Below are positions 1 to 7,677 of a stretch of DNA of 27,982 nucleotides, piece by piece (the stretch's first letter is position 1; each line of letters begins with the position of its first letter). The notes beneath the pieces are model-generated. The model had not been told where the DNA came from. It worked only from the letters and a program-made list of their open reading frames with translations, and searched no databases. Position numbers and translations under genes: made by a program. The stretch covers positions 1-27,982 of the IMG/VR virus record IMGVR_UViG_3300049783_001444. One strand, written 5' to 3'. Source of the DNA: a virus.

Positions 1-99
1 CTAACAGAATGTACTTTAACCCAAGATAAAAAATCAATTGAGGAAAAATTAAGAGTTATGCAAGACTCAGCTCAAAACGCTGCTGGTTTAGCAATGTAA
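1..99 (+). CDS. 3' end of an unassigned gene
   Basis: An open frame enters from the left edge and stops with TAA, giving the last 32 residues of a protein that ends in ...DSAQNAAGLAM. The tail is helical-looking and hydrophilic. In T4 the gene just upstream of the clamp loader is the sliding clamp (gp45), but these residues do not let me assign that identity. A strong intrinsic terminator follows 9 nt after the stop, so this is the last gene of its transcription unit. Confidence 0.7.
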   Translation, partial: LTECTLTQDKKSIEEKLRVMQDSAQNAAGLAM

Positions 100-107
100 T
101 AATTTAT

Positions 108-138
108 GTGGGGGAGCTTGTCTCCCCCATTTATTTTT
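108..138 (+). terminator. Intrinsic terminator overlapping a promoter
   Basis: GGGGGAG (110-116) pairs with CTCCCCC (122-128) around a 5-nt loop, and T109-A129 can extend the stem. A U-rich tail, ATTTATTTTT, ends at 138. It ends the unit of the gene that stops at 99. The loop plus its flank also contain the CTTG box of the promoter at 117-148, so terminator and promoter share bases. Confidence 0.8.
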
Positions 139-148
139 CGTATATTAT
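117..148 (+). promoter_or_regulatory. Bacteroidota-type promoter P1 (CTTG-N20-TATATTAT)
   Basis: CTTG (117-120) is followed by exactly 20 nt and TATATTAT (141-148), preceded by the TTCG seen before the other -7 boxes in this window. The ATG at 153 lies only 12 nt from the start of the -7 box. Transcription would therefore begin at or next to the start codon, so the mRNA may be leaderless. The box match and fixed spacing are read from sequence; promoter activity is inferred. Confidence 0.65.
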
Positions 149-152
149 ACAC

Positions 153-428
153 ATGGAAAAACAGACACAAATTAAAGAAGACAACGTACTAATTGCTAGG
201 AGAGTCCCTCCAGGTGATAAGTGGCGTTTAGTTGCAAATGAGCCTAATGGTCCAGTACATAAGACACTAACTGATACATTAGAATCGTATATGACTAAAA
301 CTGGTTTTAAAGGTCATTATAGATTAGAACCCTTAAATAGCTCATTATACGCGATTAACGCCGAAGAAATAGTAATTGAAGCACCAAAAGAAAAATTATT
401 TTCACTTTATGGAGAATACGGACAATAG
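153..428 (+). CDS. Small protein of unknown function (91 aa)
   Basis: I do not recognise a family. The protein is soluble and mixed alpha/beta-looking, with a charged N-terminus. The ATG at 153 is preferred over an in-frame GTG at 108 because the GTG lies inside the terminator hairpin, upstream of the promoter start. Its 3' end overlaps the clamp loader start by 20 nt, so the two are probably translationally coupled. Placed first in the clamp-loader unit, it may belong to the replication programme, but nothing in the sequence proves this. Confidence 0.75.
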   Translation: MEKQTQIKEDNVLIARRVPPGDKWRLVANEPNGPVHKTLTDTLESYMTKTGFKGHYRLEPLNSSLYAINAEEIVIEAPKEKLFSLYGEYGQ

Positions 429-1323
429 TTTATTAAACGAAAAGTACAGACCAATAACTTTAGATACGTATGTTGGTAATGCTAAATTGAAATCATCAAT
501 TGCTAAGCAGTTAGAAAATAACGACATACAAAATTATCTATTTTATGGACCAGCTGGGACAGGAAAGACAACTCTTGCTAAACTTTGTATTAAAAATCTC
601 GATTGCGATCATCTTTATATTAACGCCTCAGATGAAAGAGGTATTGAGACGATCAGAGATAAAGTACAGGGATTTGCGAGCACGATGTCTTTTAAACCAC
701 TTAAAGTGGTCATTCTGGATGAAGCTGATTTTCTTACTATTCAGGCGCAGGCTTCACTCCGTAATATCATCGAAACTTTCTCACGTACGACACGTTTTAT
801 TTTAACGTGTAACTATATAGAAAGAATCATTGATCCACTTCAATCAAGATGTCAAGTACTAAAAGTAATTCCCCCAACTAAAAAGGAAGTAGCTATACAT
901 TTAGCTGAGATATGCGAAAAGGAGGGCATTAAGTTTGAACCTATTGCCATTGGTAAGGTAGTTAAACAATACTACCCTGATCTAAGGAAAATGCTCAACA
1001 CAATCCAATCTAGTAGTAAAGACGGTAGTCTAGACTTAGACGATTCATTGTTAGTATCATCCAGCTATTTGGCTACTATCCTCGGGGAATTAATTAAATC
1101 AAAACCAAGTTTTGTTGCTATTAGACAAACAATAGCCAATTCTAATGTAGATGATTTTGATGAGTTATTTAAGTTTTTATACGATAATGCTGATGAAATA
1201 TTACCTAATAAAATAGGTACTATGGCAGTATTAATAAATGATCACCAATATAAAGCTAATTTTAGGATTGACAAAGAAATAAATGCAATGAGTTTAATTA
1301 ATAATATAATAAATAATAAGTAA
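409..1323 (+). CDS. 44: Sliding-clamp loader large subunit (gp44-like AAA+ ATPase)
   Basis: A 304-aa RFC-small-subunit-type AAA+ ATPase, close in length to T4 gp44 (319 aa). It opens with the [14 protein letters not shown] clamp-loader signature. Walker A is GPAGTGKT (about 47-54), Walker B is ILDEAD (about 102-107) and the SRC arginine-finger motif is at about 146-148. In T4, gp44 forms a complex with gp62 that uses ATP to load the gp45 clamp onto primer-template DNA for the replicative polymerase. I chose ATG 409 because the longer frame begins with TTG at 376 inside the preceding gene and adds residues without family features. A gp62-like gene follows two genes later, in the T4-like order. 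Confidence 0.95.
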   Translation: MENTDNSLLNEKYRPITLDTYVGNAKLKSSIAKQLENNDIQNYLFYGPAGTGKTTLAKLCIKNLDCDHLYINASDERGIETIRDKVQGFASTMSFKPLKVVILDEADFLTIQAQASLRNIIETFSRTTRFILTCNYIERIIDPLQSRCQVLKVIPPTKKEVAIHLAEICEKEGIKFEPIAIGKVVKQYYPDLRKMLNTIQSSSKDGSLDLDDSLLVSSSYLATILGELIKSKPSFVAIRQTIANSNVDDFDELFKFLYDNADEILPNKIGTMAVLINDHQYKANFRIDKEINAMSLINNIINNK

Positions 1324-1324
1324 A

Positions 1325-1567
1325 ATGGAAAAACCAGTTCAACAACCACAAATTGATTTAAAATCAACAACAGGAATGAAAAATGAAGAAGGCGGAAGCA
1401 TCTTCAAATCAGGAGTTATTTTAAGAAAAATCTCAAAATTCGTAGCAGGAACCGACAATGATGCTATAATGCCAATTCCAATCTTTTACGACCCAAGTAC
1501 TAATAAAATATTAGGTGAAGGTTTACCACAAGAATTAAGAGAGGAATTAAAAGACGAAATTGTATAG
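1325..1567 (+). CDS. Conserved-looking 80-aa protein between clamp loader genes
   Basis: The ATG lies 1 nt after the gp44 stop, and the TAG stop shares its G with the GTG of the next gene. The first 25 residues look disordered. The rest (KSGVILRKISKF..., IPIFYDPSTNKILGEGLP) is compact and suggests a small beta-rich domain. No catalytic or metal-binding motif is visible and I cannot name a function. Its position between the two clamp-loader subunit genes suggests a replication-associated role, by context only. Confidence 0.8.
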   Translation: MEKPVQQPQIDLKSTTGMKNEEGGSIFKSGVILRKISKFVAGTDNDAIMPIPIFYDPSTNKILGEGLPQELREELKDEIV

Positions 1568-1980
1568 TGAATAACGTATTCGATTGGTTAAAGCAAATAA
1601 ATTCCCTTAAACAACCCTCAATCGCATTTAGCGATAAAGATTGGGAAGCATTTAATAGTTATATGATTCACAGGTTTATGTCTATGAATAAAGAGTATAT
1701 TGAGGTGGTAAATTACGTACAAGAAATGCCACCTCAAGAGAAAAGGATGATATATAATATATATAGAGAATTTATACCTAGAAACAACCAATGGAATAAA
1801 TACATTAAATCCAGTAATAAACAACCAAATAAGGAATTATTAGAATGTTTAGCTAATTATTGGGAATGTTCACAAACAGAAGCAAAACAGTACATAACTT
1901 TGTTGGATACCGCACAAATCAAGCGTATATTAACGGATAGAGGGTTAGAGAAAAAAGAAATCACTAAAATATTAAAATGA
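1567..1980 (+). CDS. 62: Sliding-clamp loader small subunit (gp62-like)
   Basis: A 137-aa helical protein starting FDWLKQI, with a WEAFNSYMIHRFMSM segment followed by a VNYVQ helix. This is the pattern I associate with gp62 of T4-like phages, and the gene sits downstream of gp44. T4 gp62 is longer (187 aa), while shorter versions occur in marine relatives. gp62 has no ATPase site; it is the structural partner of gp44. The start is GTG, fused to the previous stop (TAGTG), and the end overlaps the next ATG (ATGA). A promoter-like element lies inside its 3' part at 1902-1933. The family call rests on residue pattern and gene order, not on a search. Confidence 0.8.
   Translation: MNNVFDWLKQINSLKQPSIAFSDKDWEAFNSYMIHRFMSMNKEYIEVVNYVQEMPPQEKRMIYNIYREFIPRNNQWNKYIKSSNKQPNKELLECLANYWECSQTEAKQYITLLDTAQIKRILTDRGLEKKEITKILK
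1902..1933 (+). promoter_or_regulatory. Intragenic promoter P2 (GTTG-N20-TATATTAA)
   Basis: This lies inside the gp62-like gene. GTTG is followed by GATACCGCA, identical to the spacer start of the promoters at 19775 and 21592. After exactly 20 nt comes TATATTAA followed by CGG, as in the other elements. The next ATG is at 1977, 43 nt beyond the box. It would let the 74-aa protein, the DUF1599-like protein and the nuclease be transcribed separately from the clamp loader. Agreement over both boxes and the spacer makes chance unlikely, but function is inferred. Confidence 0.6.
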
Positions 1981-2201
1981 AACAATTAGTAAACATGTTA
2001 CGTACATCTGCACAAGCAGATAAAGCAAAAGCCATGTTATCCTTAGAATTACTAGGTGATAGAGCAGTTGGTATTGGAGACCATTCAACCGGAGACTTTT
2101 ATAAAAATGCTGAAGAAGCACTTATAATGCTAGTTGATGCGGATGATAGATTAGGAGCATTAGATAAATACTTTGATTCTAAAGGACAAATCAATGGGTA
2201 G
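1977..2201 (+). CDS. Small helical protein of unknown function (74 aa)
   Basis: The start codon overlaps the gp62-like stop (ATGA). The protein is mainly helical, with a central DRAVGIGDHSTGDFYKNAEEAL segment. No known motif is recognised. It is the first gene downstream of the intragenic promoter at 1902-1933, so it may be expressed independently of the clamp loader. Its end overlaps the next gene by 8 nt. Confidence 0.8.
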   Translation: MKQLVNMLRTSAQADKAKAMLSLELLGDRAVGIGDHSTGDFYKNAEEALIMLVDADDRLGALDKYFDSKGQING

Positions 2202-2658
2202 TTCAGTAAGCAGATGGTCAGAAACTAATAATACAACATCATCAATTCCAATAAATACAAATATGAGCGATAGAGAAATTATGAATGCTAAAGGAGGTTT
2301 ACGAACACCAAAATCACAATCAAGTGCTGTAAAAATATTTGAGCAGGAATATCCTGATTTATCAAATGAATTTATTAAAATACAAGATGAAATGTATGAA
2401 ATGTTTGCTCGCAAACATATGGATTATGGTTTAAATAACATTACATTAGGAGGAGATATACTTAACAGTAAAGAGGATAAAAAATTCTCATTAACTGGGT
2501 TATGTATTAGACTTACAGATAAAATCTCTCGTTTAAAAAATCTATTGATTAATGGTCGATCCTTTGTTCAAGGTGAAGGTATGGAAGATACATTTATTGA
2601 CATTGCCAATTATGGAATAATCGGTCTTTTAGTAGGTCGCGATAAATGGAAAAAATAG
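2194..2658 (+). CDS. DUF1599 / nucleotide-modification-associated (MazG-like) protein
   Basis: 154 aa from ATG 2194; a TTG seven codons upstream is the less likely start. After a disordered N-terminus (about 1-45) comes a helical domain with FARKHMDYG (about 72-80), EDKKFSLTGLCIRLTDKISRL (about 94-114) and EDTFIDIANY (about 131-140). This acidic, all-helical pattern matches DUF1599 (nucleotide modification associated domain 1), related to MazG-type pyrophosphohydrolases. Such proteins are thought to act on nucleotides in phages. Family known from pattern memory; activity inferred and substrate unknown. Confidence 0.75.
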   Translation: MGSSVSRWSETNNTTSSIPINTNMSDREIMNAKGGLRTPKSQSSAVKIFEQEYPDLSNEFIKIQDEMYEMFARKHMDYGLNNITLGGDILNSKEDKKFSLTGLCIRLTDKISRLKNLLINGRSFVQGEGMEDTFIDIANYGIIGLLVGRDKWKK

Positions 2659-2659
2659 T

Positions 2660-3631
2660 TTGGCTAAGAAAATTCCTAATATTGTAAAGGAGATTAGAAA
2701 TAACCCTCCACCACCCCTAAATTATGCGTATCAGAAAAATGTTTCTTTTTCGCAAATGAATATATTTAGAGGGTGTCCTCATAGATGGAAATTACAATAT
2801 AAGGATAAAATCAAACGTTTTACTTCATCCATCCATACAGTATTTGGAACCGCGGTACATGAAGCTATGCAACATTATTTAGATGTAGCTTACGAAAAAT
2901 CATTTGCGGCCGCAGATAGGGAAATTGATATGGAAGATTACTTCCAAAATGCCTATATCTCTGAATACCAAAAACAATATAAATCAAATAAAAACTCCCA
3001 TTTCTCAGACGCCCTAGAAATGAGGGAATTCTTTGAAGATGGAGTAGCAATATTAGAATGGTTTAAGAAAAAACGTAGTGCGTATTTTAATAAAAAAAGT
3101 ACATATTTAGTTGGTTGTGAAATACCTATTATAATTGCGCCAAATAAGGCGTTAAATAACGTGTTATACATGGGGTATTTAGATGTTGTCACATACTGCG
3201 AGACAACAGATACATTCAAAATAATCGACATAAAAACCAGTACTAGTGGTTGGAATGATTATGCTAAAAAAGATGAAGATAAACAGTATCAATTATTATT
3301 ATACAAACAATACTTCTCAGAACAGTATAATGTTCCATTAGACAAAATAGAAATTGAATTCTTTATACTAAAAAGAAAGGTATTAGATATAGATGATGAA
3401 AAATGTTTTTCACCATTTCAAGCTAAGAGGGTTCAACAATTTACACCACCAAGTGGTAAAATAAAATTAAGTAGAGCTAAAACAGCAATTAACGACTTTA
3501 TATCAGAGTGTTTTAATTCTATGGGTAAAATAAAAGATAAAGAATATCTTGCAACACCATCTAAATGGACTTGTACTTTCTGCCCTTACAAAACAGAAAA
3601 AGAACTATGTGATAAAGGTATAGTTTATTGA
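2660..3631 (+). CDS. PD-(D/E)XK nuclease of the RecB/Cas4 type with Fe-S cysteines
   Basis: 323 aa. Core motifs appear in order: a cysteine in FRGCPHRW (C39), the early His in FGTAVHEA (H67), D175 in GYLDVV, D190-I-K192 in IIDIKTS, and QxxxY (Q211-Y215). A C-terminal CTFC...C set follows (C305, C308, C317). One N-terminal and three C-terminal cysteines are the arrangement that binds an Fe-S cluster in Cas4/AddB-type nucleases. The start is TTG, 1 nt after the previous stop, because the next in-frame ATG lies just before C39. It probably processes DNA ends during replication or recombination, or degrades host DNA. It is not a CRISPR gene here, since no array or other cas gene is present. Confidence 0.88.
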   Translation: MAKKIPNIVKEIRNNPPPPLNYAYQKNVSFSQMNIFRGCPHRWKLQYKDKIKRFTSSIHTVFGTAVHEAMQHYLDVAYEKSFAAADREIDMEDYFQNAYISEYQKQYKSNKNSHFSDALEMREFFEDGVAILEWFKKKRSAYFNKKSTYLVGCEIPIIIAPNKALNNVLYMGYLDVVTYCETTDTFKIIDIKTSTSGWNDYAKKDEDKQYQLLLYKQYFSEQYNVPLDKIEIEFFILKRKVLDIDDEKCFSPFQAKRVQQFTPPSGKIKLSRAKTAINDFISECFNSMGKIKDKEYLATPSKWTCTFCPYKTEKELCDKGIVY

Positions 3632-3676
3632 TATTCTGATATATGTATAATTAAACGTTATTAAAAAATAAAAATT

Positions 3677-3865
3677 ATGGCTAATAAAGCAAAAATGACA
3701 CTAACGAGTGTTAAAGTTCAAAGCAATCTATTTGAGGATTTTAAAGTTGAGTGTGTAAGGCGAAAATTCTCATTCCAAAAACTTGCCGATCGATCTATCT
3801 TTTTGTATCTTACAGACGAAGATTTTAGAAAAAAAATCAATAATCAAACCAATATTGAACTATAA
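3677..3865 (+). CDS. Small ribbon-helix-helix-like protein
   Basis: 62 aa. A short strand (MTLTSVKVQ) is followed by two helices (LFEDFKVECVRRK and FSFQKLADRSIFLYL), which is the plan of ribbon-helix-helix DNA-binding proteins. Such proteins usually dimerise and bind operators. It stands alone between the nuclease and the glycosyltransferase operon, with 45 nt of AT-rich leader upstream, and could regulate either side. The fold is inferred from the residue pattern. Confidence 0.65.
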   Translation: MANKAKMTLTSVKVQSNLFEDFKVECVRRKFSFQKLADRSIFLYLTDEDFRKKINNQTNIEL

Positions 3866-3868
3866 ATA
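3861..3868 (+). promoter_or_regulatory. Possible T4-type late promoter (TATAAATA)
   Basis: An exact TATAAATA overlaps the stop of the previous gene and lies 8 nt before the ATG at 3877, the first gene of the glycan operon. In T4 this octamer is the late promoter recognised with gp55. In DNA this AT-rich the octamer is expected by chance several times, so position is the only support. Confidence 0.25.
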
Positions 3869-3876
3869 AGAATCGA

Positions 3877-5331
3877 ATGAATAAAAGTTTTAAACACCTT
3901 CCTCCTAATGAGAGAAAGAAAATACTATTAATTTGTGATGACATCAGAGTTCACTCAGGGGTTGCTACAGTTGCAAAAGAAATAGTTATACATACAGCCC
4001 ACCATTTTAATTGGGTAAATGTAGGTGGGGCTATTAAGCACCCTGAAAAAGGTAAGCGACTAGATTTAAGTGCTGACACACGAAAAGTTTCAGGAGTTGA
4101 AGATGCTAATGTTTTTATGTATTGTGTAGATGGGTATGGTACCAGCCAGGAAATCCATAACATTATCAACATGGAAAAACCAGATGCTGTCATGTTATTT
4201 ACAGATCCAAGGTATTTCATGCACATATTTAATATGGAAGACCAAATTAGAAAAATATGTCCAATAGCATATTTAAACATTTGGGATGACTATCCTGCAC
4301 CTAAATACAATCAACCCTTTTATGAGGCATGTGATTTGTTAATGGGTATTTCTAAACAAACCGTTAATATTAATAAACTAGTATTAGAGGATTGTGATAA
4401 CGAAAATCGAGTATTTAAATATATCCCTCATGGTTTAGACCATACTCATTACTTCCCAATTACTGAAGGTCATGAGCAATATAAAGCTTTTACTAAATTT
4501 AGAGATGAAAATGTATTCAAAAATAAAGAAGTAGACTTTTGTATGTTCTTTAATTCGAGAAACATTCGAAGAAAAGCTATTCCTGACACTATGATGGCCT
4601 TTAGAGTTTTCTTAGACAGTTTACCTTTAGAAAAAGCACTAAAATGTAGATTTGTTTTACACACTGAAATAACTACAGATCATGGTACAGATTTAATGGC
4701 AGTAAAAGAATACTTATTTGATGAAAAGTACAACGACTGTATTATATTCTCTACCAATAAATTAGACAGAACACACTTAAATTACTTATATAACCTAGGT
4801 GATATTCAAGTACTATGTACTTCAAATGAAGGATGGGGATTAACATTAACAGAAGCAATGCTATCAGGAACCCCAATTATTGCTAATACTACAGGTGGGA
4901 TGCAAGATCAAATGAGGTTTGTAGATGAAAATGGAAAATGGTTTACCCCAAGTGCTGATGTGCCTTCTAACCACAGAGGTACTTATAAAGAACATGGTGA
5001 GTGGGCATTTCCTGTTTATCCAACATCAAGATCAATACAAGGTTCACCTATGACACCTTACATCTATGATGATAGGGCTTCATTTGAAGATATAACTAAA
5101 AGAATAGAAGAAGCATACAATTTAGACAAATCAGAACTGAAAGCTAAAGGTTTAAAAGGTAGAGAATGGTGTTTAAGTGATGAAGCTGGGTTTACAGCTC
5201 AAAAACAAGGAGAAAGGGTAATTGATGCCTTCGATGAATTGTTTGAAACATGGAAACCAAGAGCAGATTTTGAATTAATCAACGCCACAGAACAAAAAGG
5301 AAAATATTTAAACCATAAAATAATTTATTAA
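3877..5331 (+). CDS. GT-B glycosyltransferase (GT4-like)
   Basis: 484 aa. The N-terminal Rossmann-like half begins KILLICDDIRVHSGVATVAKE, where the SGVA loop is typical of the acceptor domain. The C-terminal half carries the nucleotide-sugar-binding signature NEGWGLTLTEAMLSGTPII (about 317-336), with the E-x7-E-type spacing of GT4 retaining transferases. It would transfer a sugar from an NDP-sugar in the cytoplasm. It is the first gene of a run in which stops and starts overlap to 13203, and its stop overlaps the next ATG (TAATG). Donor and acceptor are unknown. Confidence 0.9.
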   Translation: MNKSFKHLPPNERKKILLICDDIRVHSGVATVAKEIVIHTAHHFNWVNVGGAIKHPEKGKRLDLSADTRKVSGVEDANVFMYCVDGYGTSQEIHNIINMEKPDAVMLFTDPRYFMHIFNMEDQIRKICPIAYLNIWDDYPAPKYNQPFYEACDLLMGISKQTVNINKLVLEDCDNENRVFKYIPHGLDHTHYFPITEGHEQYKAFTKFRDENVFKNKEVDFCMFFNSRNIRRKAIPDTMMAFRVFLDSLPLEKALKCRFVLHTEITTDHGTDLMAVKEYLFDEKYNDCIIFSTNKLDRTHLNYLYNLGDIQVLCTSNEGWGLTLTEAMLSGTPIIANTTGGMQDQMRFVDENGKWFTPSADVPSNHRGTYKEHGEWAFPVYPTSRSIQGSPMTPYIYDDRASFEDITKRIEEAYNLDKSELKAKGLKGREWCLSDEAGFTAQKQGERVIDAFDELFETWKPRADFELINATEQKGKYLNHKIIY

Positions 5332-6602
5332 TGAGCAAACCAAGTTTTACAATAAGCTGCCCAATCGACACTTATAGTGGGTATGGAGCACGTTCTAGAG
5401 ATATAGTTAAATCTATTATTGAATTAGGTAAATATGATGTTAAAATCCTAGCTCAAAGGTGGGGTGACACCCCCGGAGGATTTTTAAATGATCACCCTGA
5501 ATGGGCGTATTTGGCACAACATTTAATCCCAAACATTACATCTAAACCCGACATTTGGATGCAGATTACAATTCCAAGTGAATTCCAAATTGTAGGTAAA
5601 TATAATATTGGCTGTACCGCGGGTATTGAAAATACAGGTTGTGATGTAACCTGGATTGAGGGTTTAAATAGAATGGATACTAATTGGGTTTCATCCCAAC
5701 ATAGTAAAAAGGTATTTACAGATATCACATTTGAAAAAAGAAATAAACAGAATGTTATTGAGGGTTCAACTAAGTTAATAAAACCTATACACGTAGTATT
5801 CGAAGGTGTTAATTTAGATTTATATAAACATTTACCTAACTCCGAAATAACACTTGACTTAGAAGGTGTTAAAGAAGGATTCAATTTTCTATTTGTAGGA
5901 CATTGGATGCAAGGAGATATGGGACATGATAGAAAGAATGTTGGGTTAATGGTAAGATATTTTATTGAACTTTATAAAAATAAAAATTCTTCACCTGGAT
6001 TAATTTTAAAAGCATCTTCAGGCAGAAATAGTTATTACGGGAGGGAAACATTACTTACTAAAATTAAAAAAATTAAAGCAACATTTCCTAATGATACGAA
6101 ATTTCCAAATATTTATTTATTAAATGGTAATTTGTCTGATGTCCAAATGAACGAATTATATAACCACCCTAAAGTAAAGGCAATGGTTAGTATGACTAAA
6201 GGAGAAGGATATGGTAGGCCATTAGCTGAATTCGGTTTAAGTAAAAAACCAATTATAGCTTCAGGATGGTCTGGTCAGTTAGATTTCCTACACCCCTTAT
6301 ACACAACATTACTACCAGGTAATTTAGAAAATGTGCATGATTCTGCTGCCAACCAATGGTTAAAAAAAGAATTCCAATGGTTCCAAGCTAGTGAGAAACA
6401 TTTTAAAAATGCTTTAAAATCAGTACATCAAAAGTATAAACAGTTTGTAACACCTGCTAAACAACAAGGTCATCACATAAAAACTGAATTTAGTTATAAT
6501 GCTATGAAAGAATTAGTAGGTAAGATTTTAGATGAAAACATACCAGAATTTCCAAAAGAAATGAAATTAACGTTGCCAACCATGGAAACACCAAAATTAT
6601 AA
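5331..6602 (+). CDS. GT-B glycosyltransferase (GT4-like), second copy type
   Basis: 423 aa. The N-terminus PIDTYSGYGARSRDIV has the SGYG acceptor-side loop. The donor-side signature is TKGEGYGRPLAEFGLSKKPII (about 289-309), where the E-x7-E pattern reads GEGYGRPLAE. It differs clearly from the preceding GT and is not a recent duplicate. The start shares a base with the previous stop, so the pair is probably co-translated and may act in sequence on the same glycan. Sugar specificity cannot be read. Confidence 0.88.
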   Translation: MSKPSFTISCPIDTYSGYGARSRDIVKSIIELGKYDVKILAQRWGDTPGGFLNDHPEWAYLAQHLIPNITSKPDIWMQITIPSEFQIVGKYNIGCTAGIENTGCDVTWIEGLNRMDTNWVSSQHSKKVFTDITFEKRNKQNVIEGSTKLIKPIHVVFEGVNLDLYKHLPNSEITLDLEGVKEGFNFLFVGHWMQGDMGHDRKNVGLMVRYFIELYKNKNSSPGLILKASSGRNSYYGRETLLTKIKKIKATFPNDTKFPNIYLLNGNLSDVQMNELYNHPKVKAMVSMTKGEGYGRPLAEFGLSKKPIIASGWSGQLDFLHPLYTTLLPGNLENVHDSAANQWLKKEFQWFQASEKHFKNALKSVHQKYKQFVTPAKQQGHHIKTEFSYNAMKELVGKILDENIPEFPKEMKLTLPTMETPKL

Positions 6603-6605
6603 AAT

Positions 6606-7052
6606 ATGCAATACGATGAAATTATAGATTGTCCCCGATCAGGAGGAGACTTATGTTATAAAATGGAGGTAACTCCTGAAGTTACTAACTATTATAGTTT
6701 ATCTTGCGGGTTTTGGACTAACAGTTTAATGAAAGTTGGAGAAGATTTTTATACTCAACAAATGGAGGCGTTGCCTGAATTATACAAAGATTTAGCTTGG
6801 TTGGATGAAAAAACTAAATTAATATGGTTACCTCATTCAATAAATGACGAAAATCAAGGAATGGTTTACGCATCTGGTACTAGTGCTGAAGAATGGCAAT
6901 GGGCTGCAGTTAAAATGAAACCAGTTGAAGAAGACCCTGATAAACCCACAGACTCTAAAGTAAAATTTAAAGCTGATATGAAAACAATAGCTTATTTTGC
7001 TGAGCGTGATTATATGGATGCTCTTTCGTATATTGGACTATTACCAGGATAA
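6606..7052 (+). CDS. Unknown protein with partial zinc-ribbon-like N-terminus
   Basis: 148 aa. The start DCPRSGGDLCYKMEV and a later SLSCGF give cysteines at 9, 17 and 34. This looks like a zinc ribbon that has lost one CxxC cysteine (CPRSG where CPxCG would be expected). The rest holds a Trp-rich segment (EEWQWAAVKMKPV) and a helical C-terminus. It lies within the glycosyltransferase operon, followed after TAATATG by a GT-A transferase. I recall similar unnamed proteins near glycosyltransferases in marine T4-like phages, but cannot give a function. Confidence 0.75.
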   Translation: MQYDEIIDCPRSGGDLCYKMEVTPEVTNYYSLSCGFWTNSLMKVGEDFYTQQMEALPELYKDLAWLDEKTKLIWLPHSINDENQGMVYASGTSAEEWQWAAVKMKPVEEDPDKPTDSKVKFKADMKTIAYFAERDYMDALSYIGLLPG

Positions 7053-7053
7053 T

Positions 7054-7677
7054 ATGAAGATAAGCTATGCAATAACCGTATGTAATGAATTAGATGAAAT
7101 AACTAATTTACTTAATTTATTATTAAAACAAAGACGTAAAGGAGATGAAATTGTTGTTTTATTTGACAAGGGTAATGGTACACCTGAAGTATGGTTACGT
7201 TTAGGAGAATTAAGTGAAGGTATAGATTGTACAGTACATTCAGCTACATTTAAAAATCATTTTGCTGATTGGAAAAACCAACTATCCAAACTATGTACAG
7301 GTGATTATATTTTTCAAATCGATGCAGATGAAATACCTCATAGGTTTCTGTTAGATAATTTACCTTCAATTTTAGAGAAAAATAATGATCTTGAAGTACT
7401 TTTAGTTCCTAGAGTTAATACAGTAGAAGGTCTTACAAAAGAGCATATACAGAAGTGGGGTTGGAATGTTGATAGTAAAAATAGAGTAAACTGGCCTGAT
7501 TACCAATGGCGCATATGGAAAAATACACCAGATATAAAATGGGTTAATAAAGTACATGAAAAGTTAGACGGGTTTAAAACATATGCTCCTCTTCCGGACA
7601 ATGAAAGTTATGCTCTATACCATGAAAAGGGTATTAAACGACAAGAAAAACAGAATAACTACTATAATACACTATGA
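7054..7677 (+). CDS. GT-A glycosyltransferase (family 2-like)
   Basis: 207 aa. KISYAITVCNELDEITNLL is a GT2-type start. QIDADEIPH (about 89-97) contains the DxD motif that binds metal and NDP-sugar. VNKVHEKLDGF near residue 165-175 and the following Y-H resemble the C-terminal part of lipopolysaccharide-core-type GT2 proteins. ATG 7054 follows the previous stop in a TAATATG junction; upstream codons in this frame overlap the previous gene and are not conserved-looking. The stop overlaps the next start (ATGA). Confidence 0.85.
   Translation: MKISYAITVCNELDEITNLLNLLLKQRRKGDEIVVLFDKGNGTPEVWLRLGELSEGIDCTVHSATFKNHFADWKNQLSKLCTGDYIFQIDADEIPHRFLLDNLPSILEKNNDLEVLLVPRVNTVEGLTKEHIQKWGWNVDSKNRVNWPDYQWRIWKNTPDIKWVNKVHEKLDGFKTYAPLPDNESYALYHEKGIKRQEKQNNYYNTL

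Noticed and set aside
1-99. Sliding clamp (gp45) as the identity of the first partial gene
   Set aside because: Gene order in T4 would fit, but the 32 visible residues show no clamp-specific end, so the name is not supported.
545-805. 86-codon plus-strand frame inside the clamp loader gene
   Set aside because: It is a shadow of the gp44-like frame: no motif, no start signal, and the gp44 motifs fully explain the region.
2660-3631. Cas4-like nuclease as a sign of a CRISPR system
   Set aside because: No repeat-spacer array or other cas gene occurs in the window; such nucleases are common in phage replication and recombination modules.
5492-5884. 130-codon open frame on the minus strand, and similar minus-strand frames at 3951-4280 and 2953-3231
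   Set aside because: They lie wholly inside strong plus-strand genes, have no recognisable motif and go against the uniform gene direction.
7025-7036. TTCGTATATTGG, similar to the promoter -7 boxes
   Set aside because: The position 20 nt upstream reads CGTG, with no TTTG/TTAG-type box, and the bases encode S-Y-I in a well-formed gene. Treated as a coding coincidence.
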